DNA of 64,000 bases from contig NZ_NOIQ01000008.1 of the NCBI RefSeq assembly GCF_004136575.1, forward strand, positions 19,586-83,585. Reading direction: 5' to 3'. This document shows, piece by piece, positions 39,477 to 48,872 of this stretch. The notes under the pieces were generated by a model, which was not told where the DNA came from, searched no databases, and saw only the letters and a list, made by a program, of their open reading frames with translations. Each line of letters starts with the position of its first letter. Position 1 is the first letter of the stretch. Position numbers and translations under genes: made by a program. The stretch comes from Rothia koreensis (GTDB taxonomy: Bacteria; Actinomycetota; Actinomycetes; Actinomycetales; Micrococcaceae).

Positions 39477-40454
39477 TCAGGCCCGCCGGGACCGCTGGAC
39501 GTAGGAGCCGTACAGCGTGCGATAGGCGGAGGGGGACAGGCGCAGGAGAAGGCCCGCGGCACCGAAGAACGGGGCCGTCTTGAGCGTCCTCAGTACCAGG
39601 GGCAACCGCATGGCCTCCTGGCAACCCTTCACATAGCCGCGCAGGTTCTCCGGCCGCAGCCTGAGGGCGGTTTGTGCGGCGTTCAAGAAGCACAGAACCC
39701 ACGCGACCGCGAGGGCGTTCTTCTCCGTCTCGGTTCCCAGGTGTGCATTCGTCGTCATCTTGAGGTGCTCGACATGGCGCCAGCAGTCCTCCAAGGGAGG
39801 ACAGGCTGATGATGTGACGGGCGATTCGTCGACCGAGTACCAGTGCAGGGCATCGCGCAAAACCTTCACCCTGCGTGCCCGCTTGAAGGCCGGGACCGTG
39901 AACGCTTCGTCCTTGATATTGCCGATCGGAGGAAACGTCACCCCGCGAATGCGGCTTGCCCGATAGATCTTGTCCCAGGCGTAGGGAGTCATTTCGTCCC
40001 GCAGCACCTGCAACATCGCATCGTGGCCGGTGCAGGTCCCCGGTTCACCCCGGCGTCGATACGTGGTCTCGCCCGATTCGTGGTGCAGGCAATGCGCGCA
40101 CACGATCACATCGCTCGTCGGCGTCACCGCGTTGTGCATGGTTTCCAGGAACGTCGGCGTGTACTGGTCGTCCGAGTCGAGAAAAGCAATCCATTGCCCC
40201 TCCGCCTCCCGGAGCCCGTGGTTCCGGGTCTCCGCCAGACCGAGATGCTGTTGATTCTCCAGGTAGCGGATTCGGGGGTCCGGATGCTCCCCGAGGTATT
40301 CGGCGACTACCAATTTGAGGTCATCGGGTGATGCGTCATTGACGATCAGCAGTTCGAAGTCCGGGTCCGTTTGGCCCGTGACACTCTTGATGGCGCGTTC
40401 GATCGTGCCCGCCGTGTTGAAGGCAGGCATGATCACACTCGTTCGAGGTGACAT
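39477..40454 (-). CDS. Family 2 glycosyltransferase
   Basis: The 325-residue protein starts TSVIMPAFNTAGTIERAIKS, has NDASPDD and the metal-binding FLDSDDQYTPTF, the GT-A signature of GT2 enzymes that transfer sugars from nucleotide donors. The C-terminal ~100 residues are helical. No polysaccharide cluster surrounds it, so the acceptor is unknown. Confidence 0.85.
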   Translation of the reverse strand: MSPRTSVIMPAFNTAGTIERAIKSVTGQTDPDFELLIVNDASPDDLKLVVAEYLGEHPDPRIRYLENQQHLGLAETRNHGLREAEGQWIAFLDSDDQYTPTFLETMHNAVTPTSDVIVCAHCLHHESGETTYRRRGEPGTCTGHDAMLQVLRDEMTPYAWDKIYRASRIRGVTFPPIGNIKDEAFTVPAFKRARRVKVLRDALHWYSVDESPVTSSACPPLEDCWRHVEHLKMTTNAHLGTETEKNALAVAWVLCFLNAAQTALRLRPENLRGYVKGCQEAMRLPLVLRTLKTAPFFGAAGLLLRLSPSAYRTLYGSYVQRSRRA

Positions 40455-40563
40455 GATGTGTGGTTCTCCCGTGGTTCTAGACGGTGATTCGACTATACGT
40501 GGGAGGAGACCACGGCTGGTCCATTGTGACGCCGATCGCTCTTCACGTGCGTCCGGCTACACT

Positions 40564-41058
40564 ATGAGCATGCCCAAGGAACCACGTGACCCCCAGCTCG
40601 CGCCGTTCTGGGAGGACGTCCGGCGAACGGTTCCGGGCCTGCCGAAGGAGCTGCCGGGTCGGGAACACGTATGGGCCTTCGGCGCCACCGCTGAGCAAGC
40701 TGATGAACTGCTCCGTCTGGTGCTCGAGGGAACCAAGACGGGTACGTCGAGCTCCCTCTGGGACTACGAGGCCGACCAGGAATCCCTCCCGCGAGTGGGC
40801 CAATACGACGTCGTCCTGGACGGTTCGGGCACAGCCCGCGCGGTGCTGAGAACCACCCGGGTCGACGTCGTGCCGTTCGGACTGGTCGGCGAAGACCACG
40901 CCTTCGCAGAGGGAGAGGGGGACCGCACGCTGGCATTCTGGCGAGACGTGCACCGCGATTTCTTCGAACGGTTCGCCAGCCACGACCGAGGTTTTCGCGA
41001 GGACATGCCGGTGGTCTGCGAACGCTTCCGTGTGGTGTATCCGGCCGTTCGCACCTGA
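40564..41058 (+). CDS. ASCH domain protein
   Basis: The protein (PQLAPFWEDVRRTVPGLPKE; TKTGTSSSLWDYEADQESLP; VGQYDVVLDGSGTARAVLRT) has the GxKT...L...P.VG order of ASCH domains, which bind RNA or modified nucleosides. ATG 40564; a second ATG follows at 40570. It is divergent from the glycosyltransferase. 164 residues. Confidence 0.8.
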   Translation: MSMPKEPRDPQLAPFWEDVRRTVPGLPKELPGREHVWAFGATAEQADELLRLVLEGTKTGTSSSLWDYEADQESLPRVGQYDVVLDGSGTARAVLRTTRVDVVPFGLVGEDHAFAEGEGDRTLAFWRDVHRDFFERFASHDRGFREDMPVVCERFRVVYPAVRT

Positions 41059-41089
41059 CCGGGTCTTGCCGGGCGTAGTCGGCGGCCCC

Positions 41090-42706
41090 TCAGAATCCGC
41101 CGTCGTTGTACACGAATTCCCCTCCGACCACCGTGGCCAGCGCCGAAACGTCTCCAGTGTCTTCGGCAGCGGATCCCACGATGTCGCGATCGAGCACGGT
41201 GAGGTCGGCGTCCATGCCGGCCCTGAGCGTCCCCAGGTGGTCCTCGTCGTGGGTCAAGTAGGCGCTGTCCGAGGTCAAGGCATGCAACGCCGCCCGCTGG
41301 TCGATCCGCTGGTCCTCGCCCAAGGTGGAACCGCCACTGGTCCGTCGCGTGACCGCGGTGTGGAACGTCGACAAGGCATCCATGGGCGTGATCGGGCAGT
41401 CGGAATGCATTCCGAAGTGCAGCCCGCCCTTCTGCGCATCCCGCGTCGGGTCGATTCTGGAGGCCCGATCGGCGCCGATGAATTGGTCCCGATGACGGTC
41501 TCCCCAGTAATAGATATGATTCGCAAAAATTGATGCAACGGAATCGGATTCGACCAGGGAAGAAATGTCTTCGACCGACGCCATTTGAAGATGTTCGAGC
41601 CGGTGCCTGGGGTCTTGCTGCCCCGACGCCTCGCGCAATGCTGCGAATGCGCGGGCCACCGTCGAAATGGCGAGGTCGCCGTTGGCATGGACGGCGCATT
41701 GGCCCCCGGCGTCGTCGATGTGCCGCAGAATATCCACGAGCTCTTCGGGGGAATAGAGAAGCTCGCCGCATTCGGTGTCGAGGCAGGAATACGGTTCTTT
41801 GAGCGCACCGGAGAGACCCTGAATTGAGCCGTCGGACCAGAACTTGGCGCCCGCGACCCGGTAGTTTCCGGATGCGGGCTGTGCGAAGAGGTCGGGTGAA
41901 TCGTTCAAGTAGTCCTGGGCGAGGTCTGCCCTGATATATCCGGTGACCCTCAACGGGATATTGCCCTGGGCGGCCAGCGACCGCCATGTCCGGAGTTCGT
42001 CGTCCCCTGCCATGATTCCGACGGCGAGGTCGTGGATCGAGGTCATACCGCGTCGGACGGCGACGTCGGCCGCGTCTCGTGCCGCCTGTTCTATGTCGGA
42101 TTCCGAGGGCTGTGGCATCGCGTCCAGCGCCGCGTGCACGGCCCCCATTTCCCACATCAGACCGGTCAGTCTTCCGGATTCATCACGGATGAAGTGGCCG
42201 TTCGCCGGGTCCGGACGGTCCTCGTGAATGCCGGCCAGGTCGAGGGCCTTCGAATTGGCCACGACGAAGTGGGCCGAAATGTGCGAGATGACCACGGGCA
42301 CGTCCACGCTCACGGCGTCCAGGTCATCCCGGGTCGGGTGACGTCCTTCCGTGAGCAGCGTGTTGTCGTACCCCCATCCCCGCAACCACTGCCCGTCCGA
42401 CACGGACGCCAGGTCGGAACGGAGGGCATCTTGGATATCCGCGATGGAGTATTCACCCGTGCTGCGGCAGTCGGTCCAGTTCTGGGTCAGGCCGAAGAAA
42501 ATGGGGTGGACATGGGACTCGACGAGACCGGGGACGACGACGGCGCCGTCGAGGTCCACCTGCCTGGCTCCGGACCCGGTGGCCGCCCGGGCCTCGTCAA
42601 GAGTACCGGCCGACAGCACGCGGCCCTGGTCCACCGCCAAGGCCTCGACCGGCTCGCTCCAGGCATCGGTGCGGATGGTTCCGTTGAAGAACGTGGTGGC
42701 TGGCAT
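41090..42706 (-). CDS. YtcJ-like metal-dependent amidohydrolase
   Basis: The 538-residue protein has ESHVHP near residue 65, a WSDGSIQG stretch, VHANGD, RLEHLQM and FGMHSDCPITPMDA: the order of metal-binding His and Asp residues in the YtcJ branch. Such enzymes hydrolyse amide-type bonds of unknown substrates. It lies directly after, and is probably cotranscribed with, the SSS symporter, which may import the substrate. Confidence 0.85.
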   Translation of the reverse strand: MPATTFFNGTIRTDAWSEPVEALAVDQGRVLSAGTLDEARAATGSGARQVDLDGAVVVPGLVESHVHPIFFGLTQNWTDCRSTGEYSIADIQDALRSDLASVSDGQWLRGWGYDNTLLTEGRHPTRDDLDAVSVDVPVVISHISAHFVVANSKALDLAGIHEDRPDPANGHFIRDESGRLTGLMWEMGAVHAALDAMPQPSESDIEQAARDAADVAVRRGMTSIHDLAVGIMAGDDELRTWRSLAAQGNIPLRVTGYIRADLAQDYLNDSPDLFAQPASGNYRVAGAKFWSDGSIQGLSGALKEPYSCLDTECGELLYSPEELVDILRHIDDAGGQCAVHANGDLAISTVARAFAALREASGQQDPRHRLEHLQMASVEDISSLVESDSVASIFANHIYYWGDRHRDQFIGADRASRIDPTRDAQKGGLHFGMHSDCPITPMDALSTFHTAVTRRTSGGSTLGEDQRIDQRAALHALTSDSAYLTHDEDHLGTLRAGMDADLTVLDRDIVGSAAEDTGDVSALATVVGGEFVYNDGGF

Positions 42707-44167
42707 TCAGGAGGACCTCACTTTTTTGCTTGTCGTGCGCGTATCCGGGGAGCTGGTACCTCCCCGCAGTGCGATGGACCGGAGAGCTTTGGGGGCCGGG
42801 GCCACGAACCTGCCGATGAGGATCACCAGCAGGTTGGCGGCCAGCGCGGGAACTCCGATATTGACCCCGCTGAATGTGGCACCCGAGACGTAGAAACCGA
42901 TCGACGCGACCGAGCCGACCGCGAGCCCGAGCGCGATAACACTCGGCCTGACCCGGGCCGGGAAAATCATGAGCGCCACGGGGACAATGAACTGGGTGAT
43001 TCCGTAGTAGGAGGTGTTGATCAGCGTTCCCATGATCGAGGGAGCGGCGAGGGTCAGCACGATGGAGATGGCCAGATACACGAAGATGACCGCCTGAGTA
43101 AGTGGCTTCTGCCTGGCCTCACTGACGTGGGGGACGATGTTCCTCGATACCAGCGTGCCGATGACAAGCGCTGATGCCGCAAGTACGACGATCGCGCACA
43201 ACGCGGCGCCGCCGGCGACCAGGCCCAGCAGCCAGTCGGGCAGCAACTGGCGGGCGACCTCGATGAAAGCCAGGTTGGTGTCCGCCCCGCTCAGCCCGGG
43301 GGCCGCGGAGATCGCGAAGAATGAGGTCAACAGCAGGAACGGGTACATGAGCATGTACAGCGGCATGGCGATCTGACTGCGCCTGATTCCCACGGGTGAT
43401 TTTCCGCTGACCACGGCTTGGACCACGAAGGGGAACATATAGAAGCCCAGAGTCTGGAACAGCAGCGTCGAGATCGTATTGATCATGGGCGGCCCGGCGG
43501 GGATCGTGCTGTGGGAGGACCCCAGGTCGGCTTCGGCGACGATGGTCGCGACGTTCGGCCCCTTGCTCAGGACGAAGACGGCGACCAGGACGATCACGAA
43601 AACCAGCGCGAAGTCTTTCAGGAAACTCACGTAGGCCGGTGCCCTGATTCCGGACAGCAGCACGAACACCAGGGATATGCCGACGCCGATCAGGACCGTC
43701 ACCAGGGGACTCAGCCCCAGACCGAGGCCGCTGAGGGCCACTTCGAGGCCGGTCAATTGCAATTGGGCCCAGGGGACCATGAACACGACGCCGAGCACGG
43801 CGGCCGTCAGTTCCAGAGTCCGGGAGTTGAAGTGACCCCGCAAAATATCCGGCAGGTTGACCGCATCGTATTTGCGGCCGGCCTTCCACAGCAGGGGGAG
43901 GAGGAAATAGCCGATGGGATACCCCAACAGGATGTATCCCATGAACCAGACGGAGTACATCACACCGTCTGCGTAGACGCCCCCGGGAAATCCGATGATC
44001 GTGCCGATCGAATAGACCTCGCCCACGACCATGATGAAGATGACGATGGAGCCGAAGCTTCGACCGCCGACCATGAAGTCCGAGGTCGAGGAGCCGGCGC
44101 CGACTCGTGAATACAGGCCGAGACCGACGGCGACCAGCAGGACCAGGACAAACATCGCAATGGTCAT
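42707..44167 (-). CDS. Sodium:solute symporter (SSS family)
   Basis: ATG 44167 is chosen because it overlaps the small upstream gene and opens the first membrane helix (MTIAMFVLVLLVAVGLGLYS). About 13 hydrophobic segments follow, with the family stretch FMVGGRSFGSIVIFIMVVGE, YSIGTIIGFPGG. The 486-residue length is normal. It probably imports an organic solute with Na+. Confidence 0.87.
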   Translation of the reverse strand: MTIAMFVLVLLVAVGLGLYSRVGAGSSTSDFMVGGRSFGSIVIFIMVVGEVYSIGTIIGFPGGVYADGVMYSVWFMGYILLGYPIGYFLLPLLWKAGRKYDAVNLPDILRGHFNSRTLELTAAVLGVVFMVPWAQLQLTGLEVALSGLGLGLSPLVTVLIGVGISLVFVLLSGIRAPAYVSFLKDFALVFVIVLVAVFVLSKGPNVATIVAEADLGSSHSTIPAGPPMINTISTLLFQTLGFYMFPFVVQAVVSGKSPVGIRRSQIAMPLYMLMYPFLLLTSFFAISAAPGLSGADTNLAFIEVARQLLPDWLLGLVAGGAALCAIVVLAASALVIGTLVSRNIVPHVSEARQKPLTQAVIFVYLAISIVLTLAAPSIMGTLINTSYYGITQFIVPVALMIFPARVRPSVIALGLAVGSVASIGFYVSGATFSGVNIGVPALAANLLVILIGRFVAPAPKALRSIALRGGTSSPDTRTTSKKVRSS

Positions 44168-44409
44168 GAATGCATCTCTCCGGTCTGCTCGTCCACGTCG
44201 TCGAGCTGGTAGTCGGCGTCCTTGTCGAAGAGCCGCCAACTGATCCACATGGCCAGGCTCATGAACGGAAACATCGCAAACATGAATGCCAGGACCGCGG
44301 GTATTCCGAGGAACTTCGCGGGTGAACTGCCGAGAAGCAGAATCCCCGTGATCAGAAGGACCCCTGGCACGATGAGCGCGATCGTCACGCTCGCCATTCT
44401 GGGAATCAT
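44164..44409 (-). CDS. DUF3311-like small membrane partner of the symporter
   Basis: Two membrane helices (ALIVPGVLLITGILLLGSSP; GIPAVLAFMFAMFPFMSLAM) and a polar tail with YQLDDVDEQTGE. Genes of this size precede SSS symporters in many actinobacteria. 81 residues; it overlaps the symporter gene by 4 nt. Confidence 0.75.
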   Translation of the reverse strand: MIPRMASVTIALIVPGVLLITGILLLGSSPAKFLGIPAVLAFMFAMFPFMSLAMWISWRLFDKDADYQLDDVDEQTGEMHS

Positions 44410-44514
44410 TGCCCCTCCTTGGATGTAGGCCTGATCACAGTTCTATGCCCTGTCGCACTGCCGCACAAGGCGAGATACTTTTTCGCTGACCGTACGATCA
44501 CAATGCGCGCGGAA

Positions 44515-44541
44515 GCCCGCGCACCGTGATAGTGCGCGGGC
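44515..44541 (-). terminator. 10-bp GC hairpin downstream of the LCP gene
   Basis: GCCCGCGCAC pairs perfectly with GTGCGCGGGC around CGTGATA. It lies between the end of the LCP gene and the start of the symporter operon, both on the minus strand. Confidence 0.55.
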
Positions 44542-44624
44542 GGACGGCCTGGGAGGGATGATCTGGGAGGGGCGGTCGGGGAGGGACGCGCGGAGTGACT
44601 CCGCCGCGCGCAGTCTGTTGTCGG

Positions 44625-45644
44625 TCAGCTGTGCTGAAGGGTTTTCAGCAGTGCAGCGCCTTCGTCGGACAGCTCGACCCTGTTGGTATCCCACGGATAG
44701 GGGACGACGGGCAACTGCTCGAAGTCGACGTGGTCGCGTTCCACGGTCGCGAAAGCACGGAGGAGCGCCGTCAGGTCGGAAGGATTCTTGAGACCGTCGT
44801 CGACGGTTATCGCGGAGGACGCCTTGTCCAAGATGTCGAACATTTTCAGCGGATCGCTCAGGACAGAATCCTTGTCGGCCTTTTTCAGAATCGCTTTCAT
44901 GACGCTTTGCTGATGCCCGATGCGGGCAAGGTCGCTCCCGTCCCCGATGGCGTGCCGAGTACGGGCCATGGCCAGGGCGTCCTTCCCATGCAGGGTATGG
45001 CAGCCGGCCTGCACCTTGAGATTGGCATCGGGGTCGTTGATCGCCTCCGGCAGGCACATGTCGATGCCACCGAGGGAATCGACGATCGACATGAATCCTC
45101 CGAAACTGACGTCGACGTAGTGGTCGAGTTTCATGCCCGTCAGGTCGCTGACTGCCGCGACCAACTGGGAATCTCCTTCTTCGAGCAGAGAATTGATCTG
45201 TATGGGCTGGTTGGGGTTCGACGAGTACTCCGCGGACCCCTTGGGCGGGGTGACCATCGTGTCACGAGGGATCTGAACACCCGTGGCCTTGTCGTGGGCC
45301 GCATTGAGATGGACCACCATCATCGAGTCGCTGCGGCGGCCTTCGGCGTCTCCCGCCTCGATCGATCCGTCTCTCTCATCCGAGCCCACGACCAGGATGT
45401 TCAACGGACCGTCCATATCCGGTGAGGAATTCAGCCCATCCACGGCGGTCGACCGGACGTTGTTGGAGAGGTGATGGACGACGCCGATGCCGGCAATCGT
45501 CGCGGCCGTGACCGTGATCGCTGTGGTTGCGGCCGCGATCCTGAAGCCTTTTCTGGCGTACCACGGACGTCGCGCGGGCGGGGGAGCCACTGGGAGGCTC
45601 TCGGTCGGGAATTCGTGCTGGCTGTTCTGGTGGCCGTAGGACAT
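44625..45644 (-). CDS. LytR-CpsA-Psr family protein
   Basis: ATG 45644 gives a 339-residue protein with a short cytoplasmic part, one membrane helix (RIAAATTAITVTAATIAGIG) and the LCP domain: PLNILVVGSDERDG, RRSDSMMVVHLN, VQIPRDTMV, and ALAMARTRHAIGDGSDLARI. These enzymes link teichoic acids, arabinogalactan or capsule to peptidoglycan. GGATCC-type site (AAGGATCC) is near the start. Residues for binding the lipid phosphate (Arg, Asp) are present. Confidence 0.88.
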   Translation of the reverse strand: MSYGHQNSQHEFPTESLPVAPPPARRPWYARKGFRIAAATTAITVTAATIAGIGVVHHLSNNVRSTAVDGLNSSPDMDGPLNILVVGSDERDGSIEAGDAEGRRSDSMMVVHLNAAHDKATGVQIPRDTMVTPPKGSAEYSSNPNQPIQINSLLEEGDSQLVAAVSDLTGMKLDHYVDVSFGGFMSIVDSLGGIDMCLPEAINDPDANLKVQAGCHTLHGKDALAMARTRHAIGDGSDLARIGHQQSVMKAILKKADKDSVLSDPLKMFDILDKASSAITVDDGLKNPSDLTALLRAFATVERDHVDFEQLPVVPYPWDTNRVELSDEGAALLKTLQHS

Positions 45645-45892
45645 AGGGGATCCTTGCGGTGAGAAGAAAGGAAAGCGGAGGAGCGGAGAGCGCGGGGGAC
45701 GCTGCGTCCTGCATATCGAATTCAATCCAACGTTGCTGGGGAAAGCGTGGAAAAAGCGTCGACGTTTCCCCGAAGGTTGTCAGGGACAAACCGAGTTCGG
45801 CAGATCATGCTCGTCGAGAAAAATGGGGCGCCGAGTTGCTCACCGTGTGGAGGAAGGTGTTGCATGGGTCGAGTCGCGAATGGAGGACAGGA

Positions 45893-46630
45893 ATGGCGAT
45901 CGCACTCTTGCTGGGCGCCAGCGCAGCCGCAGCAACTCTCATTGGCGGGCTGGTCGCCATACGGGTCCAGGACAGGAAGCACCTGGTCCTGGGCGCCGCA
46001 GGAGGCGTGATCCTGGGCGTCGTGGCCTTCGATCTCCTGCCGGAAGCCTTCGAGGGGAACACCCAAGAGCTTTTCGGAATCCCATGGGTCATGGTGCTCT
46101 TTCTCGCCGGATTCATGACCATTCACGTGGTGGAGAAATCCCTCGAAATGCACAGCGCCAATGAGGAGCATTACGCCCGGCACAGCCACTCTTTGAAACC
46201 CTTGGGGTTGCTCGCGGGCGGCGCGCTGGTTGCCCACAGCTTCATGGACGGGCTCAGCCTCGGCGTCAGCCTGACGGCAGGAGCGGGGCTGGCCCTCACA
46301 GTCGGGATCGCCGTCCTGGCCCACGACTTCGCCGACGGGTTCAACACCTTCACGCTCACGGCCATGTTCGGCAACGGCCGGCGGCGCGCCGTCGTCGTGC
46401 TGGTCCTCGACGCACTGGCTCCGATCGTCGGCGCCGTGGTTGGCTCGGCGCTGCATCTCAGCCCGTCGGCCATCGCTTTGTACCTCGCCTATTTCGCCGG
46501 GTTCCTGCTCCACATCGCCACGAGCCACATCCTGCCCGAAGCCCACGCCGACCACCCCGCGTGGGGGACGCTGGGGGCCACCCTCGGCGGCGTCGTCTTC
46601 ATGGGCGCCATCATGACGGTGGCCCACTAG
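45893..46630 (+). CDS. ZIP family metal transporter
   Basis: ATG 45893 follows GGAGGACAGG. Eight hydrophobic segments are visible in 245 residues, with the metal-binding helices HSFMDGLSLGVSL and LAHDFADGFNTFTL and a His-rich loop (HSANEEHYARHSHS). It imports or moves Zn2+ or related metals. Confidence 0.87.
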   Translation: MAIALLLGASAAAATLIGGLVAIRVQDRKHLVLGAAGGVILGVVAFDLLPEAFEGNTQELFGIPWVMVLFLAGFMTIHVVEKSLEMHSANEEHYARHSHSLKPLGLLAGGALVAHSFMDGLSLGVSLTAGAGLALTVGIAVLAHDFADGFNTFTLTAMFGNGRRRAVVVLVLDALAPIVGAVVGSALHLSPSAIALYLAYFAGFLLHIATSHILPEAHADHPAWGTLGATLGGVVFMGAIMTVAH

Positions 46631-46691
46631 GACGCCGTACTGGCCACGATGCTTCGTCGGGGCCAGGGGGACGGTCGTAGCTCCCGGCCGA

Positions 46692-46725
46692 AGCCCTGAG
46701 CCTGTCTTCTTTCGGCTCACGGGCT
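46692..46725 (+). terminator. Terminator hairpin after the ZIP gene
   Basis: AGCCCTGAGCC and GGCTCACGGGCT pair with one mismatch. There is no T run. Confidence 0.5.
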
Positions 46726-46734
46726 GGGGCGAGC

Positions 46735-47430
46735 TTGTGGGCGACTCCGGGAATGATCATTGACGATCAGCTCATCGGAGCCGTAGCGAACACGTCCTCC
46801 GCCCAGCAGGGATCGACAGACATGAACCTGCTCAGTGGTAACGAATCCAAGAACCTGACCGACAAGGTGGCAGCAGGTATCAATGACGGGACTTACACCA
46901 GCCACGCAGGGTCATCGTCTTTGGACTTCAACAGGGCGAAAGTGTACAAAGTAACTTCCGGCGACCAGACGTTTACATCCGTCTCGGTGCCGACCAATGG
47001 CGACTACACAACGACGAGCAACTTCACTGCCCTCTTCGACAAAGATGGCAATTCACTCAACTACAGTGAAACGCTCTACTCACAGGGACCATCCGGCACA
47101 TTTCATCTGGACAAGTATGCCAACGGTCAGATGAGTGAGAGCAAAGATACCGACGTCCAGTACAAAACGAACCAGCAAATCAGCCAGGAAGACACCCAAA
47201 GTTCCTCAGATGGAGCTACCACTTACAAGAGCACTGGGGACAAAGTCGCTTGCGTGGCCTCAGTACTGGGAGTCTCCGGCACGGTTGGATACCTCATTGT
47301 CGGCGCGTGCGCCGGGGCTTGCGCTGCCGGAGAAACCGGCGTGACCATTCCGGTCTGTGTCGCATGCATCGGCGGGTATGCGACCGTAGGAGGCGCCTCG
47401 GTAACCGCTGTCGCCAGCTGCTTCAACTAG
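46735..47430 (+). CDS. Halocin-C8-like candidate bacteriocin precursor
   Basis: The N-terminal ~150 residues are polar and Ser/Thr-rich. The last ~60 are hydrophobic with six Cys (VACVASVLGVSGTVGYLIVG, ACAGACAAGETGVTIPVCVA, then CIGGY...ASCFN). The TIPVxxxxCIGG run resembles the core of halocin C8-like peptides, which are cut from a longer precursor. The start is uncertain: GTG 46735 has no ribosome site and no signal peptide is visible, so the 5' end may be lost. A small membrane protein follows. Confidence 0.55.
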   Translation: MWATPGMIIDDQLIGAVANTSSAQQGSTDMNLLSGNESKNLTDKVAAGINDGTYTSHAGSSSLDFNRAKVYKVTSGDQTFTSVSVPTNGDYTTTSNFTALFDKDGNSLNYSETLYSQGPSGTFHLDKYANGQMSESKDTDVQYKTNQQISQEDTQSSSDGATTYKSTGDKVACVASVLGVSGTVGYLIVGACAGACAAGETGVTIPVCVACIGGYATVGGASVTAVASCFN

Positions 47431-47442
47431 AGAGGAAACACG

Positions 47443-47631
47443 ATGTCCAAAAAACAGACCCTGGCCGGGTTCATCATCGGCTTGGCCGTCTCAAGCGGGA
47501 TCTTCCTTCTCCTCCTTCCTGGCCTGTTCGACCGAGCCTCATCGGGACACATCTGGCTCACGTGGTTGTTCTTCGGCCTCGCCGTCGGCTGCGCCGCAGG
47601 GACACTCCTGACTCGACGGTCCGCCCAATAA
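47443..47631 (+). CDS. Small two-helix membrane protein, possible immunity partner
   Basis: ATG 47443 follows GAGAGGAAA. The 62-residue product (LAGFIIGLAVSSGIFLLLLP; IWLTWLFFGLAVGCAAGTLL) has two membrane helices. It starts 12 nt after the candidate bacteriocin gene, where immunity or export helper genes often lie. The function is inferred from position only. Confidence 0.55.
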   Translation: MSKKQTLAGFIIGLAVSSGIFLLLLPGLFDRASSGHIWLTWLFFGLAVGCAAGTLLTRRSAQ

Positions 47632-47638
47632 TTCACGG

Positions 47639-47941
47639 TCACTTTCCCCTATGGGGGAGGAAATCAATCCTCCGGTCCCCCTTCCAGGCACGCGCACGGG
47701 TAGCTGCCAACCCGTCACGAGCCGGCCCCACAATCAGGTTGCGCTCGAATTCCGCAATGGCCACCAGCATGTGGAAGAACGACCGGGAACCAGCAGTGGT
47801 GGTATCAATCCCCTGACACAGGGCCAACAGCCCCACACCTTGGTCCTGCAAATCATTAGCGACCTGCTTGTGGTTTCCCGCCAAACGACCGAGTCGATCC
47901 GGCTTGGTCACCACGAGGGTGTCGCCGTGCCCGGGATACAC
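47639..47941 (-). pseudogene. Serine resolvase/invertase remnant
   Basis: The frame DTLVVTKPDRLGRLAGNHKQ, VGLLALCQGIDTTTAGSRSF, LVAIAEFERNLIV matches the middle of Tn3-type resolvases. The N-terminal part with the catalytic Ser and the C-terminal HTH are missing. It marks an old mobile element beside the bacteriocin-like gene. Confidence 0.7.
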
Positions 47942-47961
47942 CAGAGGCCGGTCCAGAGCAG

Positions 47962-48213
47962 GTGTTTCGTTACAGTCCCCGAAGCGTCGGGCACGAACGC
48001 CTGAACGTACAAGACCTTACGGGGGCGATCAGCTTTGTCCACGTGAGGCGGCTCTTCTACGACGCCGAAGGCAGTCAGCTCAGCGACAGCACCGGATATT
48101 ACATCGTTCGCGAGGGCGACGACGGCCTGCAGGCCTGCGTGTGCGTCCAGACCGAATTACTCGCAGTTGCGGTGGCCGATCGTTGCTACGCCGCCTGTCT
48201 GGCACTCGCTTGA
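47962..48213 (+). CDS. Hypothetical protein fragment
   Basis: The frame (ISFVHVRRLFYDAEGSQLSD; DGLQACVCVQTELLAVAVAD) looks coding but its start, right after the resolvase remnant, is arbitrary. It may be the tail of a broken gene. No family recognised. Confidence 0.3.
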   Translation: MFRYSPRSVGHERLNVQDLTGAISFVHVRRLFYDAEGSQLSDSTGYYIVREGDDGLQACVCVQTELLAVAVADRCYAACLALA

Positions 48214-48327
48214 ATACCGGGCCGACGGTCGGATCCTCCTGTGGTGAGTGGAGGTGCTAGCTTGGCACGACTTGCTCACCATATTTTCATGATCGAATTC
48301 ATCAAGGGCCGAGGTCGGGAGGCCGAA

Positions 48328-48533
48328 ATGATATTGGTCATCGGTGATACGGGAAATATTGGCTCGGAAGTTGTCAATCAACTTTCCGAAAAGGGCAGAA
48401 AGTTCGGGCGCTGAGTCGGAGCCCGGAGAAGGTGACTTGGCCACCCAACGTTGAGGCTGTCAAGGGAGACTTGAACGACTCCATCAGGACAAGAAACATG
48501 TTGAGCGACGTCCATAGAGGTCAGTTCCGATAG
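48328..48533 (+). pseudogene. NmrA/SDR-type NAD(P)-binding protein, truncated and frameshifted
   Basis: ATG 48328 opens ILVIGDTGNIGSEVVNQLSE, a dinucleotide-binding start, and stops at 48414. The sequence continues in another frame from about 48402 (VRALSRSPEKVTWPPNVEAV, KGDLND) and stops at 48533. One base appears to be missing near 48398, and the rest of the ~280-residue protein is absent. Confidence 0.7.
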
Positions 48534-48721
48534 TCAATGTACCGCTCGGAGGACAAATCCTGATTCCGCGAGCTCCGCTGGAGGGCCAGGAGCGCTTGTA
48601 CGTAGCCGTAGGTGTCCGCCAGCCCGCCGACGGACACGGCCCACGCCAGAGTCGTCCCGCTGCATTCGAAGTTGACCGGTTGCTTGGATGCAGCCTTCGT
48701 TGTGGACCCGGCCTGACTAGG
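48521..48721 (-). pseudogene. C-terminal remnant of an unrecognised protein
   Basis: A minus-strand frame without start (VNFECSGTTLAWAVSVGGLA, DTYGYVQALLALQRSSRNQD) reads like a protein end. An in-frame stop lies just upstream at 48722-48724. The signal is weak. Confidence 0.25.
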
Positions 48722-48788
48722 CTATTCTGTACTTGCGAGTATAAAATCGGCTCGCAGTCGACCCATACGTAGTCAGAAAGGGCGGAGC

Positions 48789-48872
48789 GTGGACATCCAC
48801 GGAATCATTCAAAGTGGCTCTAAGATCATCCAGGCGATCTTGGATCTCCTGCACAACCTCGGAATCCTCTGA
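48789..48872 (+). CDS. Candidate amphipathic secreted peptide, 27 aa
   Basis: GTG 48789 follows AAAGGGCGGAG. The peptide (MDIHGIIQSGSKIIQAILDL, then LHNLGIL) has hydrophobic residues at three- and four-residue spacing, the layout of delta-hemolysin or phenol-soluble-modulin-like helices. No export gene is adjacent. It is too short for confident gene calling. Confidence 0.35.
   Translation: MDIHGIIQSGSKIIQAILDLLHNLGIL

Noticed and set aside
47639..47941. Functional resolvase
   Set aside because: The catalytic N-terminus and the DNA-binding C-terminus are both missing.
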